Positions 35,257 through 48,400 are shown, counted from the stretch's first letter. The stretch is DNA of 64,000 nucleotides from Narthecium ossifragum (GCA_963920575.1 OY986972.1:14086010-14150009); one strand, 5' to 3'. Notes: a model not told the origin generated them from the sequence alone. A program made the numbers and translations.

Positions 35257-37460
35257 TGTCGCGCCCCGACCCGCGAAAGCCCAACCGGGCCGGGCGACGC
35301 GAACCGGAACCTAACTAAATGCGGAAATAAAGGCGAGGGGTTCCCCCCAACTTACTGATTTCATTAAACAGTTCATAAGCACCCCTGAATAATACAATAA
35401 TTTCAAACCTCAAAAGATATAATATAATATTCAAAAACTTCAAAGGGGTTACAATAGTTTATACATTATACTCCCGTAGGAGACTAACTATAACAAAAGT
35501 GTAGAAAGGGATCACCGGTCCTCAAACCCCGCCAGACGCCGCCGCGCCACCAAACACCTGCCCGGTAGGGGCTACTGAAGAAGACCTGGCGCCTGCACCT
35601 GCAAAACGCAGCCCGGGTAGGAGTGAGCATAAAGCTCAGTAGGGTTCTACACTACGTCACACAGAAGGAAGGGGAACGCAAGAGTGTCGCCCTCAAGTAA
35701 GACCTGGGTGTATACAGGGGTCCCATAACCCCACCGCGTGTCCCTGAGGCCCACGAACATGGTCGCACTCAGTAGCAGGAAACAACACTGCTGGCCCACA
35801 AGCAGGTACCGGCACTGCAGGCGGGAAACTGCACAGCTAAGTAGTCAACCTCTCTACTCAAGGGTCAACACAGTGGAACACGGGCTATACCTCAGCATCC
35901 GACTCAAGGCCGACACGACCTCTATAATCACCAAGCAACATGTGTACCAGTCATCTAAGCCTATCATCAAATTTGACTGGACACCACAATTCAAACCGGG
36001 TCCTAACATACACAGATCAGAGAATAAAGCATGCAACAGTATGATCATGCAACAAACAAGTCTAACAGGATCGCTGCAGCGGTACTACCAACCGCTGCCA
36101 GCTGATCCGCAGCGGGTCCCGGCATTACAACGGTACCACGACCGTCAACCTCGGATTCCTGCAACGGGAAGCAACCTTGAAAACTTCGATGAACAGTAAA
36201 AATATGTTATTATAATTCGAGCTTAAAATATCTTATTAAAACACCATTCAAAACCACTAAAAACACTATTCAAGGCTGGCGGTCGATCCACGGATCGACC
36301 TTGGAAAAGCTAAGGTTGACGGTTGATCAACGGATCGACCGTGAGGGGTTATTTTGCTGATTTTCAGGCTCACGGTCGACCGTGGAGACCGCGACGGTCG
36401 ACCTTGGAGTCTGGCGGTTGATCCACGGATCAACCGTGGCACTATTCATGAACAACTCTGCTCTGACACAGTTTCGAATAAAAATCACCAAAACTCGTAG
36501 ACAAATCGAAAAAATATGAAATCAATTGGGTTTGAAGTAGACTCACAGATCTACAACTCTTATTCTCATAAAAATCCAAGATCATGCATGTACATGCAGG
36601 GAAACTCGCCGCAAGCCGGCTGTTCTTCAAGAACAGCAGAAAATCGAAAAATCCGAGATTAATCATGTATAAATCCTACTAAAATATCATCCAAAGATCA
36701 TGAAACTTATATCAGTAATTATACTAGGCCACATGCATCTAATAACACAAAATTCATCAAGATCTAACTGCTAGATCTAACGAAACCCATTAATTAACTC
36801 ATGTAGGTAGAACACCTACCTAACAGCGCTTTCCTCGGCTGATTCCCAGCGAGTTTATCACCAACAAGGTTCCAAACCACTTCAGAGATCTTCCTCTCGT
36901 TGTCACGGATCCAACGAGCTTTAGAACGCCCAAAACGGTGGCCGGAGGAGGGAGAACGGAGGAGAAGAAGATGGCTACCCCGGAAGGAAACAGAGGAAGA
37001 AAACCAGAACCGCGGAAGAGAAGAAGGGAGAAGGAAGAAGAAGAGAAGGAAGAAGAGAAGGAGAAGAGAAGGGGAAGGTCGGGGAAGGTAGGGGAAGGTG
37101 GGGAAAAAAAAATCTTCTCCTGACAATGGAGGACGATGGCCACGACAGCCATCCTCGCAAGCACAACTGCCCAACCTGCTCTGCTCACGAGTCCGATCGA
37201 TCGCTCCTATGAGCAATCGCTCGCTCAAGGGCCGTAAGCTGCCCAAAAACAAGCTTCAGCGTGCCCGAGCTGGGATCTTTCGATCCCGGGTCCACCTAAC
37301 CATTCTAATCAAGCACTAACACAAACAAAGTCAGTGTGTGCACACGCGGGTGTGAAACAAACCAACAAGGCGCAATTTACCAAATTGCACTTGCGGTCCA
37401 CAACGAGCCACGGGTCTGACCCAGGCGGTTGACCCAGGAATAGAGGGACAGGTCCTCACA
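35257..37460 (-). mobile_element. LTR of the aberrant copy
   Basis: 2204 bp, TGTCGC to CCTCACA. It has a compact GATC palindrome at 36281-36300 (GGTCGATCC, AC, GGATCGACC) with variants at 36320-36430, in place of the 21-23 bp dyads. GTAGGT/ACCTAC inverted repeat at 36803-36819. Confidence 0.85.
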
Positions 37461-38240
37461 TCATAATACCCTTAAAGCAAATCTCGTCCCGAGATTCGAT
37501 AAAGGTAGGGCTCGGAAACAGAAAAACAGTTACACTAAAAGACAGGACAAGGGGTACCTCTAGGCGAAAACAGCTGTGGAAACTCCCGCCGCATGCGCGT
37601 CTCGCGCTCCCAGGTCATCTCCTCGGTGCCTCTGTGCCTCCACAGCACCTTGACCAAGGGAATCGTCTTGCCCCGCAAGAACTGATCCCTCCGGTCAAGT
37701 ACTCGAACTGGCTGCTCGACGAACGTCGCGTCCGCCTCAAGCTCAACTTGGTCAACTAATTTGCCTGCCGCTGACACAATCCGTATCTCATACTAAAAAC
37801 TGCCCTCGGGATGTCGCAATCCCGAGTCTTTATCTGATTGTAGCTGGTGCGAAGACCGACCTACGAGAAGGTCGACAAAACTCTGAGCTGATGAGTATCT
37901 CGACGATGCACTGCAACGGGCACATACTACTCGGAGAATGGAAGGTTCGGGGACGGCCTGCAAATGTGATTGTTGAAGCTGCTGAGACAGTGGAAACTGC
38001 TGCATGCGGTCCTGCTGCCCACGGTCCGGAAGAGCGAACACCCGTCCTCGACAGTCGCCACTACCCCAAATACAGCTCGGCCTACTCGGCCCTAAGGTCT
38101 CTGTGACCTGCTCACTGAATACACTGGCTGAATTACCCCGAACGAATCTTGAGTCCAAACTCGGCAATCCCGCGATCTTGAAGATGTCTCTGCTGAAACT
38201 CGGATACAGTCTTCGATCTCTGCCGTCACATATCTGCTTC
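37461..38240 (-). pseudogene. pol tail and gag remnant of the aberrant copy
   Basis: 37535-37777 on the - strand reads as the integrase tail of this family: VELEADATFVEQPVRVLDRR, then RGKTIPLVKVLWRHRGTEEMTWE, which resembles a chromodomain-type end. From 37800 to 38240 the same strand carries a gag piece including GRVFALPDRGQQ. Everything between gag and the pol tail is missing, so this copy has a large internal deletion. Confidence 0.75.
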
Positions 38241-38296
38241 AAGATCGCGGGATTGCCGAGTTTGGACTCGAGATTCGTTCGGGGTAATTCAGCCAG
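38124..38296. repeat. 60-bp inverted repeat (hairpin) at the strand switch
   Basis: Arms 38124-38183 and 38237-38296 are reverse complements with one mismatch, separated by 53 bp. To the left the sequence reads gag on the - strand; to the right it reads LTR on the + strand. Confidence 0.92.
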
Positions 38297-38509
38297 TACT
38301 AGATGACTTGAATCATTATTATATCTTTTTAAAGTTAAATTGTATTATGATTTGATGATAGGATAGTTTAAATTAATTGTGAATATTATAATCATGCACC
38401 AGGTTTAAAAGTGATGTTTATAGGGGAGGCTCTCATCATTTGATTTTAGAATTAGATTTAGGACCCTCACGTCCCGGCCCGGATGGGTTTTCTGGGTCGG
38501 GGCGTGACA

Positions 38510-38735
38510 GGCGAGGTAGCTTACCACCTGGACCTTCCTCAGCACATGTCAGCCGTGCGTCTGACTTTCTACGTGTCGATGTTGATGAAGTATCACCCGG
38601 ACTCGTCTCATGTCATCAGGGTGGATGACATCAAGCTTGAGGCAGACGCGACATTCATTGAGCAACCGGTTCAGGTGCTTGACCGGAGGGATCAAGTCTT
38701 CCGGGCCAAGATGATTCCCTTGGTCAAGGTAATAT
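38510..38735 (+). pseudogene. C-terminal pol tail of the host chromovirus-like element
   Basis: Continues the integrase frame after the inserted copy: GEVAYHLDLPQHMSAV, FYVSMLMKYHPDSSHV, then LEADATFIEQPVQVLDRRDQ and IPLVKV. It is closely parallel to the tail at 37535-37777 on the other strand. The W-rich end of the chromodomain-like region is missing; the sequence changes to LTR material at about 38736. Confidence 0.8.
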
Positions 38736-38897
38736 GTTGCATGCTTACTTGTCTTCCTACGTCTGTTCATAACATGCATATGATTGTGCATTAGATGCAT
38801 AAGGTTAGGGCGTGTGCGATCTGTAGTGTGGTTGTCGCGCCCCGACTCGCGTCGCCCGGTCTGGTTGGGCATTCGCGGGTCAGGGCATGACATAGGA
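38736..38897 (+). mobile_element. LTR debris with a 60-bp back-to-back LTR terminus
   Basis: 38736-38830 matches an internal LTR segment (compare 25213-25308). 38833-38892 starts TGTCGCGCCCC, the - strand LTR end, and finishes GGGCATGACA, the + strand LTR end, so only about 60 bp of two LTR termini remain in inverted orientation. Confidence 0.7.
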
Positions 38898-39060
38898 TGT
38901 GAGGACCTGTCCCTCTGCTCCTGGGTCAGGCCCGTGGCTTGTTTGCTTGCTTCGCGTCGAGCGCGCGATCCGGTGGATTGCATTAGTTTGTGAACCGCAA
39001 GGATAATTTGATAAATTATGCCTTGTTGGTTTGTTTCACACCTGCGTAGTGCACACACAG
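38898..39060 (+). mobile_element. Start of 3' LTR of the chromovirus-like element (continues at 53344)
   Basis: It begins TGTGAGGACCTGTCCCTC and runs to GCACACACAG. The next part of the LTR (CCGTATGTTTGATTCATG) follows after the nested insertion at 53344-53471. Confidence 0.8.
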
Positions 39061-39506
39061 TGATGTGTTGTTGCAAGTAACCAAAAATAAAACCAATACT
39101 CTTTAAAATAAATGTAGTAGTGCGAGTACGAGTCGATCCCACGAGGAGTATCTAGCCTAAGTTTTGTGCTATGTGAACAAAGATGGAGGTTTTGAGTAAA
39201 ACGAAAACAAATAAGAAACAATCTAAAGCGAAAAATCGAATTGAATCAATAGAAGAAACCTTGGTCTAAGTCAACATCCACCATCAGATACTTTATAACT
39301 GATCATTGATGCAAGTATATACCAATTCACATCTTGAATATTCACTGTTCGAATTAAATTCGAATCTCCCTTCAAACATAGTTAATTAGAAACAAGCTAT
39401 TCAATTAACCCTAACCACTAAACAACCTAAGACAAGCATTGTAGATTTAATCTAGTAGCGGCCTTAAAAATAGGGAGATCGATGAAGCTAAACAACACAA
39501 GCACAC

Positions 39507-41258
39507 TGATGTCGCTCAAATGTGTCACGCACAGCGGTCGCGGTGCAGTACAGAATAAGAGAGGTCGAATCCCACAGAGAGACAAGCAGGAAAGATCCAG
39601 AAACACAGATAACAATGAATTGAAAACAATCAAGAGCGATGAAAGTTAAGAAAATAGATCGAAGATGTAATGGTAAGATAGAGTTAACTAAAGAAATCAG
39701 GATTTGAATGAGGCTAGGCTTCAGGAATCACGTCACTCGGATTTAGGTTCTTCTCTTCTCAACGGTTCATATGATACTCAGTTAAGGGATTCACATCCCA
39801 ATCACCTTAACCGGAAGATAAAGAATTATGAATCTGATAAAATATATAAATGTCTCTTCCTATGATTGGTTCTTCCTTTTTATAGTTCTAACTTCATCTA
39901 ACCAAACCTAAGAATACACGATACCGGTTGTCACTACAGGCAACGCGTAGCAAAAGTTCATCGGGACAAAGCCCTAACTCTAACCGGATCCCTAAGAATA
40001 CACAATACCAACTCTCACAATCGGCAATGCATAGCAAATATCTCTCGGTATAGAGCCCCAACCTTATCTAACCAGATCCCTAAGAATATACAATACCAGC
40101 TGTCACTACGGGCAATGTATAGCAAAGGTCTCGCAAGACTCGGTAGGAGAATCAAAAGAGAAGACTATGGGATTATAAGATCATGAAAGAAGCATGACTG
40201 GATTCATAATATTAATCATCCACATAGAAATCTATAATCTGAAAATAATATTTAAAGATCCAATACATAGAAAAGAGTTTAACAATAAAGCTTAAAATCT
40301 ATGAACCATTGTTAGAGAAGAAGCCCTAGTCCTCGCTAGATCATCCGTCCGCCATGCCCGCGGATTACTCGGCCATAGATGGAGATGTCTCCATCTTTTT
40401 CCTCTTGAAAAACTCCTGAAAAGAGCCTCCAAAAACGTCCAAGCCGTCGTCTTTGATTAGCCCTAAGTTTCCTATTTATAGGGTCCAAGAATTAGTAAAC
40501 TCGGATTAATCAAAACCGTTGATTTTCGTCACTGGGCAAGTCCGATCGATCCTTCTCGGGATGTTGGATCGATCGGTCTCTTGAAATCTCCAATCTTCTA
40601 ACTTCGCCCGTGTCCGATCGATGGACGGATCGATCGAACTCTGCTCCTCTAAAAAGCATACGTTCTGTCACCCTTTAATTCCCAAGTCCGATCGATCGGA
40701 TTATGAATGTTGGATCGATTGGTTGAGTAAAAATCTGCGGTTTTTGACTTTTTCCGAGTCCGATCGATCGGACCATTGGTGTCGGATCGATCGGACCCTA
40801 TAGGAGCGAAGGAGGGATCGATCGGATCATATTCAGCCAAAAAATGCATGTTCTGTCATGATTCTGCGTGGTCCGATCGATCGGCGGATCGATCGGACTT
40901 CCAGCTTATTTTCGGTTCTGCCCTTCAGACTGCGCCATCGGTACTAAAATTACCGTAACTTCCTTTAGGAAACTCGGAATCATGAACCGTAAAATTCCCC
41001 AGAATCTACACTTCAAGAGCTTTCCAACCATATATGGTACATCATCTGGTTCTTCACGAGCAGGTACAGATTAATTGTTGAAGGTGATCCATATACTCTT
41101 TTCAGCTTCTTTTAGCTCCAATTTCCTGCATTTTCCAAACAACCATGTGAAGCAACATATAGATATAAAAATAGTAATAAAGATGCTGACTAAGGATAAT
41201 AATCTAGCAATTGAGATGGTTATAAGGCTATTTAGAGTGCACTTTCATGCACTCATCA
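39507..41258 (-). mobile_element. 3' LTR of the Athila-like element
   Basis: 1752 bp, TGATGTCGC to CACTCATCA. A - strand TATAAATAGG lies at 40471-40480; the GATC array is upstream of it at 40544-40894 and the conserved U3 block at about 40928-41070. Confidence 0.95.
40544..40894 (-). repeat. GATCGATC dyad array upstream of TATA
   Basis: Pairs 40544/40567, 40690/40713 and 40762/40785 are spaced 23 bp. 40616/40628 and 40875/40887 are spaced 12 bp, and there is a single core at 40816. The first four groups start 72, 74 and 72 bp apart. Most cores are extended to CGATCGATCG. Confidence 0.9.
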
Positions 41259-42487
41259 CACCCCCCAACCAGCTTATTGCTAGTCTCTAGCAATTCAAAG
41301 CGCATAGAATATAATTTTGCACACTAACGGTTCAAGGATGTAGACATGCATGATAAAAATTCTACCTTATCAAGTCGATAGTGTTTTATGCAGTACAGAG
41401 CATGGGAACTTCTTATACTCATACACATACTACCAACACATGAAATCAACTTCTACACATCAAAACATGCTAATCACCATCCAGAAGAACACATGTGACG
41501 TGACAAATAAATGTTACGTGCAGAAGCAACTTCTACCCACCATTAGTCCAAACACACTACTATCTTCATGACCAAACATCCAACCCACGCACTTTAAGTA
41601 CAGCTTGCTCTTTCTCTATTTTTTTCTTTTCAACTATCAGACACTATGCCTTTTTACGCGAGCACTCTCCGCTTCTTGAGGCGCAGAGACCCGGTTACTT
41701 AGCAAAACACTTAGTAGTTTTTTTTTGCTATAAGTGGTTCTACCTTTTTACGCGAGCTCCCCGCTTCCTGAGGCAAGAACACCCAGTTACTCAGTAGATC
41801 ACTTAATAGTTGTTTAGGCACAGCTTTATCAAGCTCCAGAACTTTTTCTGTTTTTTTTTCTGCATGCAATACTCAACACTAGCTAATGTTGAAATCATGG
41901 TCTCGATGGACAATAGCATGCTCATTCCTCTAGTGAGTATAATTACCACTGCACATAAAGTGTTCGTGTGTGGATCACATGATGTTATACTTTCAGGTTA
42001 TCACGCATGCAATCAATGTATTGGTCAATCCATATGAAAGCAACATGCATAACAAGCATAAAAATTTCAGCTCATGTACAATTTCTAGTATCATATTCAA
42101 TTCAACACTATTAAGCTCAATAAGGTAGCATGCATAAGTTCATGCATGCCTAAACCCCCCAACCTGAAATTCACATTGTCCTCAATGTGTGCTAATCATG
42201 TAAATAAGCAGAAGGGTGTTGGCTGAATTTTCATATATGACAGAAATAAAAATAGGAAATCGAAATAAGAGTGAGGCCACCTGACAGAATATCGATTATC
42301 TCCTCAAGGCTCCTCATGGTGGCCGAATTTCTCATCTCCAGAATAGTGGTCGAATTCCTCAAGCAATGCAAACGGTGGTCCAACATCCTAAGAAATAAGA
42401 GCGCAAACAAAAACAAATGAAAACAAAAGCAAACAAACTAAAACAAACTAACCTAATCAAAAAGGGAAATGATAGATAGGAGAAAGA
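41259..42487 (-). other. 3' noncoding region with two polypurine tracts
   Basis: The tract next to the LTR reads GGTTGGGGGGTG on the - strand (41259-41271). A second, TTGGGGGG, lies at about 42153-42162. It is preceded by ATTGAGGACAATG, the arrangement usual just before the 3' LTR in Athila elements. Between them is an imperfect direct repeat of about 90 bp (TTTTTACGCGAGC at about 41651 and 41742). No coding region. Confidence 0.7.
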
Positions 42488-45400
42488 TCATCCCTCGTAG
42501 ACAGGGTCTACAAGAGAAACGGTGTGCTCCTCAGGGTCCGCTTTCTCTGGAATCTGTTTCAAACGCTGTCCATTAACCGTAAATAATCTCCCATCCTTTG
42601 GGTCTTCAACATCCACAGCCCCATTCTCAAATATTCTGCTAATGGTGAAGGGGCCTGTCCAGCGTGATCTCAGCTTCCCAGGATGAAGATGCAGTCGTGC
42701 GTCATACAGATAAGCTTGCTGTCCGACTTGAAACGTCTTCCGGAAGATCTTCTTGTCATGGTAGGCCTTTGTCTTTGCCTTGAAAATCCTAGAACTCTCA
42801 TAAGCATCGTTCCTGAGTTCCTCTAGCTCAGACAGCTGGAGTTTTCGTTCCTGGCCTGCAGCATCCAAAGTAAGATTTAGTGACTTAATAGCCCAATATG
42901 CCTTATGTTCTAATTCAACTGGAAGATGAGATGGTTTTCCATAAACAAGGCGAAACGGCGACATCCCCAAGGTAGTCTTGTAGGCAGTGCGATATGCCCA
43001 CAACGCGTCTGATAGCCTCAAGGACCAGTCCTTTCGGTTGGGGCTCACTGTCTTCTCCAGGATTTGCTTTATCTCTCTATTGGCTAATTCAGCTTGGCCA
43101 TTCGTCTGTGGATGATAAGCAGTGAAAATCTTATGTGTAACTCCATACCTGCGCATCAAAGCCTCAAAAGAGCGGTTACAAAAATGGGATCCTTGGTCAC
43201 TAATAATGACCCTAGGAGTACCAAATCTAGACAAAACATCCTCTTTAAGAAACTTGATGACAGTGGAATGATCATTATTCCTACATGCAATAGCCTCCAC
43301 CCACTTAGGCACGTATTCCACAGCCAACAATATATATAAATATCCAAAAGAAGAAGGGAAGGGTCCCATAAAGTCTATACCCCAACAATCAAAAATCTCG
43401 ACAGCTTGAATTGGGTTCAAAGGCATCATATGTCTCCTAGATAAAGCTCCAAGTGTTAGGCATCTATCACAGGATTTGCAGAAAATATTAACGTCATGAA
43501 ACATAGTAGGCCAGTAAAAACCACATTGAAGAATTTTAGCAGCAGTCTTTTTCATCGAAAAATGGCCTCCACATGCATGAGAGTGACAGAATGTAATGAT
43601 GCTTTCGATTTCATAATCAGGGACACACCTGCGCATAATCTGGTCAGGACAATACTTAAACAGACAAGGATCATCCCAATAAAATTTCTTTACCTCAACA
43701 AAGAATCTACGCTTATCCTGCGCACTCCAAAATGAAGGGATCTCACCTGTCGCTAAGTAATTAACAATGTGCGCATACCAGGGCAGTCTTGCAACTGAAA
43801 AGAGTTGCTCATCAGGGAAGTCATCCATGATTGGTGGCTCATCTTCCGCTACTTCCACCATCAGCCTTGATAGGTGATCAGCGACAACGTTCTCCACGCC
43901 CTTTTTATCTTTGATGGAGATATCGAATTCCTGTAAGATTAATATCCAACGAATTAGGCGTGCTTTAGCATCCTTCTTGGTGAGAAGGTACTTAAGGGCG
44001 GCATGATCAGTGAAAATAGTAATGAGAGAACCAATCAAATAAGCACGAAACTTGTCTAATGCAAAGACTATAGCCAATAGTTCTTTCTCAGTGGTAGAAT
44101 AATTCATCTGTGCGTTATTCAAGGTTCGGCTAGCATAATGAATAACATGAGGTTTACCATCTTTTCGTTGTCCTAAAACAGCTCCCACAGCAAAATCACT
44201 TGCATCGCACATCAATTCAAAAGGAAGGCTCCAATCGGGTGGTTGCACAATAGGTGCAGAAGTCAATTTATCAATCAAGGCTTGAAAAGCCTTCTGACAA
44301 TCAATAGTCCACTCAAAAGGGGTATCCTTTATCAACAGATTACATAAAGGACGAGCAATGGCAGAAAAATTTTGAATGAATCTCCTGTAAAAACCAGCAT
44401 GCCCTAGAAAGGATCTAACATCTTTAACGGTCTTTGGCACAGGAAGATTTGAGATGAGATCGATTTTTGATCGATCTACCTCAATGCCTTTGGAAGAGAC
44501 AATATGGCCCAACACAATGCCTGAGGGCACCATGAAGTGACACTTTTCCCAATTAAGCACAAGGTTCTTCTCCTCACACCTGCTCAAGACTCTCTTTAAG
44601 TTTTGCAAGCATGCATCAAAAGTATTACCAAATACAGTCAAGTCATCCATATATACTTCCATACATTCCTCGATCATATCAACAAACATACTCATCATGC
44701 AACGCTGAAAAGTAGCAGGAGCATTACACAATCCAAATGGCATTCTACGGAAAGCATAAGTACCAAAAGGACATGTAAAAGTAGTTTTTTCCTGATCCTC
44801 TAAAGCAATCTCAATCTGATAATATCCAGAATAACCGTCGAGAAAACATTAAAAAGGATGTCCAGCTACTCTCTCTAAAATCTGATCTAGAAAAGGCAGT
44901 GGAAAATGATCCTTACGGGTGGCAGCATTCAATTTTCTATAATCTATGCACATACGCCATCCTGTCACTAATTTAGTGGGGACAAAGTCTCCACTTTCAT
45001 TTTTAACAACAGTGACACCAGATTTTTTAGGCACAACCTGTGTAGCACTTACCCATTTGCTATCAGCAATAGGATAGATAATCCCTGCATCTAATAATTT
45101 CAACACTTCAGTTTTTACTACCTCTTTCATTGTAGGGTTCAACCTACGCTGAGGATCCCTGCGAGGTACAGCCCCTTGTTCAAGATTAATCATATGGGAA
45201 CATATCAAGGGACTAATACCTTTCAGATCTGTTATACTCCATCCAATAGCTGATTTATGCTCATTCAAAATGCTAAGTAATTGCTCACCTTGCTCTGCAG
45301 TTAATGCTGAAGAAATAATCACTGGGTATGTATCACCTGGACCAAGATAGGCGTGCTTTAAACCTTGAGGAAGCGGCTTCAGGTCCAGTTTGGGCGGCTC

Positions 45401-48400
45401 TATTGATGATGGTGTTGGTGGCTGTCCTCTTTCTGGCAGTTCTTCAAACTTTGGATTCCATGGACCTGCAAAGGAACAATGTTCCAAATTTTTACAAATA
45501 CCATCAACATCAACATTTTCATCCAAATCTAATTCAAGAGAATTAATTTCAGATGTAGCAAACTCCTCTTCAGTGAGCAGATCAATCTGGTAAGTCTGCT
45601 GGCATTCATCATCCACATCAGGCTGCTTAACAACATTAAAAACATTAATTTCTAAAGTCATATTCCCAAAAGTTAACTTCATTAAACCATTCCTGCAATT
45701 AATTATAGCATTAGCAGTAGTAAGAAACGGTCTACCTAAAATAATAGGAATTCTAGAATCAGCAGTTACTATAGCCTGAGTATCCAAGACTAAGAAATCA
45801 ACAGGATAATAAAATTTATCTATTTGAACAAGCACATCCTCAACTACTCCTCGTGGAGTTTTCGTGGATCTATCTGCCAATTGCAAAATCACAGATGTCG
45901 ACTTAATCTGTCCCAAACCAAGTTACAAGTAAACAGAATATGGCATTAAATTGACACTTGCACCAAGATCTAATAAAGCTTGTCCTACTTCATGCTCTCC
46001 AATGAAACAAGACACAGTAGGACAGCCAGGATCCTTATATTTAGGAGGAATCCTATGCTGAAGCAATGCACTAACCTGCTCTGTCAAAAATGCAGTTTTC
46101 TTTACATGATGTCGTCTCTTCATAGTGCATAAATCTTTAATCACTTTAGCATATATAGGAATTTGCTTAATAACATGCAAAAGAGGAAGGTTTACCTTAA
46201 CCTGCCGAAGATGCTCCAAAATCTCGCTGTTGGGCTCCATAGTAAATTTAGTGGATTTCAATGCCTGAGGGAAAGGGACATGTCGCGCCCCGACCCGCGA
46301 AAGCCCAACTGGGACGGGCGACGCGAACCGGAACCTAACCAACGCGGAAAAAGAACGACGAGGGTTCCCTCTAACCTATTGGCCTCCCTAGCAATTCATC
46401 AAAGCCCCCAATTAAAACAATATCAAAAGGTAAAACCTCGAATCTCAGATTTAAAACTCAAGTATTAATTTATACAAACCTCGGAGAGGGGAAGTACAAA
46501 TACAATATTACTCCCGTAGGAGACTATCTAACATAAGGGTAAAAGCGGTAAATATTGCCACCTCTCAAAAGCCACCATGCGCCGCCGCACCGCCGTCCAA
46601 CTGCCCGGTAGGGACCACAGAGGAAGAACTGACGCCTGCACCTGCAAAACGCAGCCCGGGTAGGTGTGAGCACTAAGCTCAGTAGGGATCTACACTACGA
46701 CACACAGAAGGAAGAGGGAAACGCAACAGTGTCGTCCTCAAGTGGAATCTAGGTGTATACAGGGGTCCCATAACCCCACCGCATGTCCCTGAGGCCCACG
46801 ATCATAGTCTTCCAGCCGAGCTGGTCACATGTCAGGTCTCACTCAGTAGCAGGAAACGACACTGCTAACTCTCAACATGACACTGAACACTGTTTGGTGG
46901 GAAGAGACACCACTGAGTAGGCAAAACCTCTACTCAAGAGTTTTAAGAAAAGCCGGACACCGGCTACACCTCGGATCCGACTCGAGGCCGACACGACCTC
47001 TACAATCATCAAACATCATGTGTACCAATCCTCTAAGCCTATCATCGGATCGACTGGACATCACAATTCAACCGGGTCCTAACAGCCCAACCCCGGTCCT
47101 AGGGCTAAGTCCGAGCTTCCAACCTCGGGACGGCGACCCAAGGATCACCCACGCCCTAACCAATGCAACTAATGCACACAACAACGATGCATGCTATGAC
47201 ATATACAGATAATAAGAAAGGCATGCAACAGTATGTTAGGCATCATAAAAGTCTACTGGATCGCTGCAGCGGTACTACCAACCGCTGCCAGCCGATCCGT
47301 AGCGGGTCCCGGCATTTCGACGGTACCGCAACCGTCAACTGCGGACTCCTGCAACGGGAAGCAACCCCGAAAACGATGATGTACAAAACACAATATAATA
47401 TTATATTCCGACATATAATACTATATTCAAAAACACCCAAAGCCTCTACTTAGGGGCTAATTGATCCCGTCGATCCGACGTCCAAACGACATCGGATTCA
47501 AGATCCAACTTAACCACCAGTAGGTGTATATACCAGGATCATCACCTCCAAATTTCATAAACATCCAACGGTTGGATTAACGGGAAACATTAATCCAAAA
47601 TCGCTGATTAAACCAACTTACCCTTTAATTGCTGCAACACAGCCCTCCAGCAAAACAATCATAAGAAATCGTAGAAAAATCGGAAAAGTACGAAACAAGA
47701 TGGAATCGAAATCTAACAAGTAAATGTACAACTCTTATGTTTATCAAAAGCCAAGCTCATGTACTCGCCGGCTTGAAAACTCGCCGCAAGCCGGCTGTTT
47801 CTCAAGAACAGCAGAAAACCAGAAATCCGAGACTAATCTTACATAAAACCTACTCAAATCTCAACTGATTAACATGAAACTTAAATCAGTTATTCTAACA
47901 TGTATAAGGAACCCAACAAAGCAAGGATCAACAAGATCCAACGGCTAGATCTCAAGAAAACCCGAAAAGAACATCAGTAGGTATAACCCTACCTAGCTGC
48001 GCTTTCCTCGGCTGATTCCCCGCGATTTGATCGCCAACAAGCTGCCAAACCACACCAGGAGCCTTCCTCTCGTTGTCACAAATCCAACGAGCCAAAGAAC
48101 ACCCAATTTGGTGGCCGGAGGAGGGAGAACGGAGGGAAAGAAGTTCGCCGGCGGAGAAGGGAAGAAACAGAGCACCGCGGGAAAGAGAGAAGGAAGGAAG
48201 AAGAGAGAAGAGAAAGAGGAAGAGGAGGGGAAGAAAAGGAGGGGAAAGCCTGGGGAAAGGCCGGGAAAATGGGAAAAAGCTGGGGAAAAGGGAGGGGAAG
48301 ACTTCTCTCCCTGACAGGGGAGAGCGACGGCCGACGGCCGTCCTCGCGAAAGAGAAAACCCACCGACTCGATCATGATCGATCTCCAGGGCATGTGAGAT

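Larger units (their letters stand above)
35257..38509. mobile_element. Aberrant retroelement copy with LTR ends in inverted orientation, target duplication GGCGA
   Basis: The insertion is flanked by GGCGA at 35252-35256 and 38510-38514, and the integrase reading resumes exactly after it. The left end (TGTCGCGCCCC) is a complete LTR in - orientation (35257-37460). The right end (GGGGCGTGACA) is an LTR terminus in + orientation, about 210 bp long. Between them are a - strand pol tail and gag piece, joined through a hairpin-forming inverted repeat to the + strand LTR piece. A normal element has its two LTRs in the same orientation. Confidence 0.85.
23933..39060 (+). mobile_element. Decayed chromovirus-like Ty3/Gypsy element with nested insertions
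   Basis: Order on the + strand: 5' LTR (23933-26171), tRNA primer site (26175), gag (28546), protease, reverse transcriptase, RNase H, integrase, C-terminal chromodomain-type tail (to about 38735), LTR debris, and the start of a 3' LTR (38898-39060) that resumes at 53344. PBS type, domain order and tail suggest the Tekay/Del branch. Nested in it are two solo LTRs, an inverted aberrant copy (35257-38509) and, in the 3' LTR, the 39061-53338 nest. Coding parts carry many stops and frameshifts. Confidence 0.85.

Noticed and set aside
37535..37777. Host chromodomain gene
   Set aside because: It matches the tail of the neighbouring retroelement pol (38510-38735) and sits next to an LTR.
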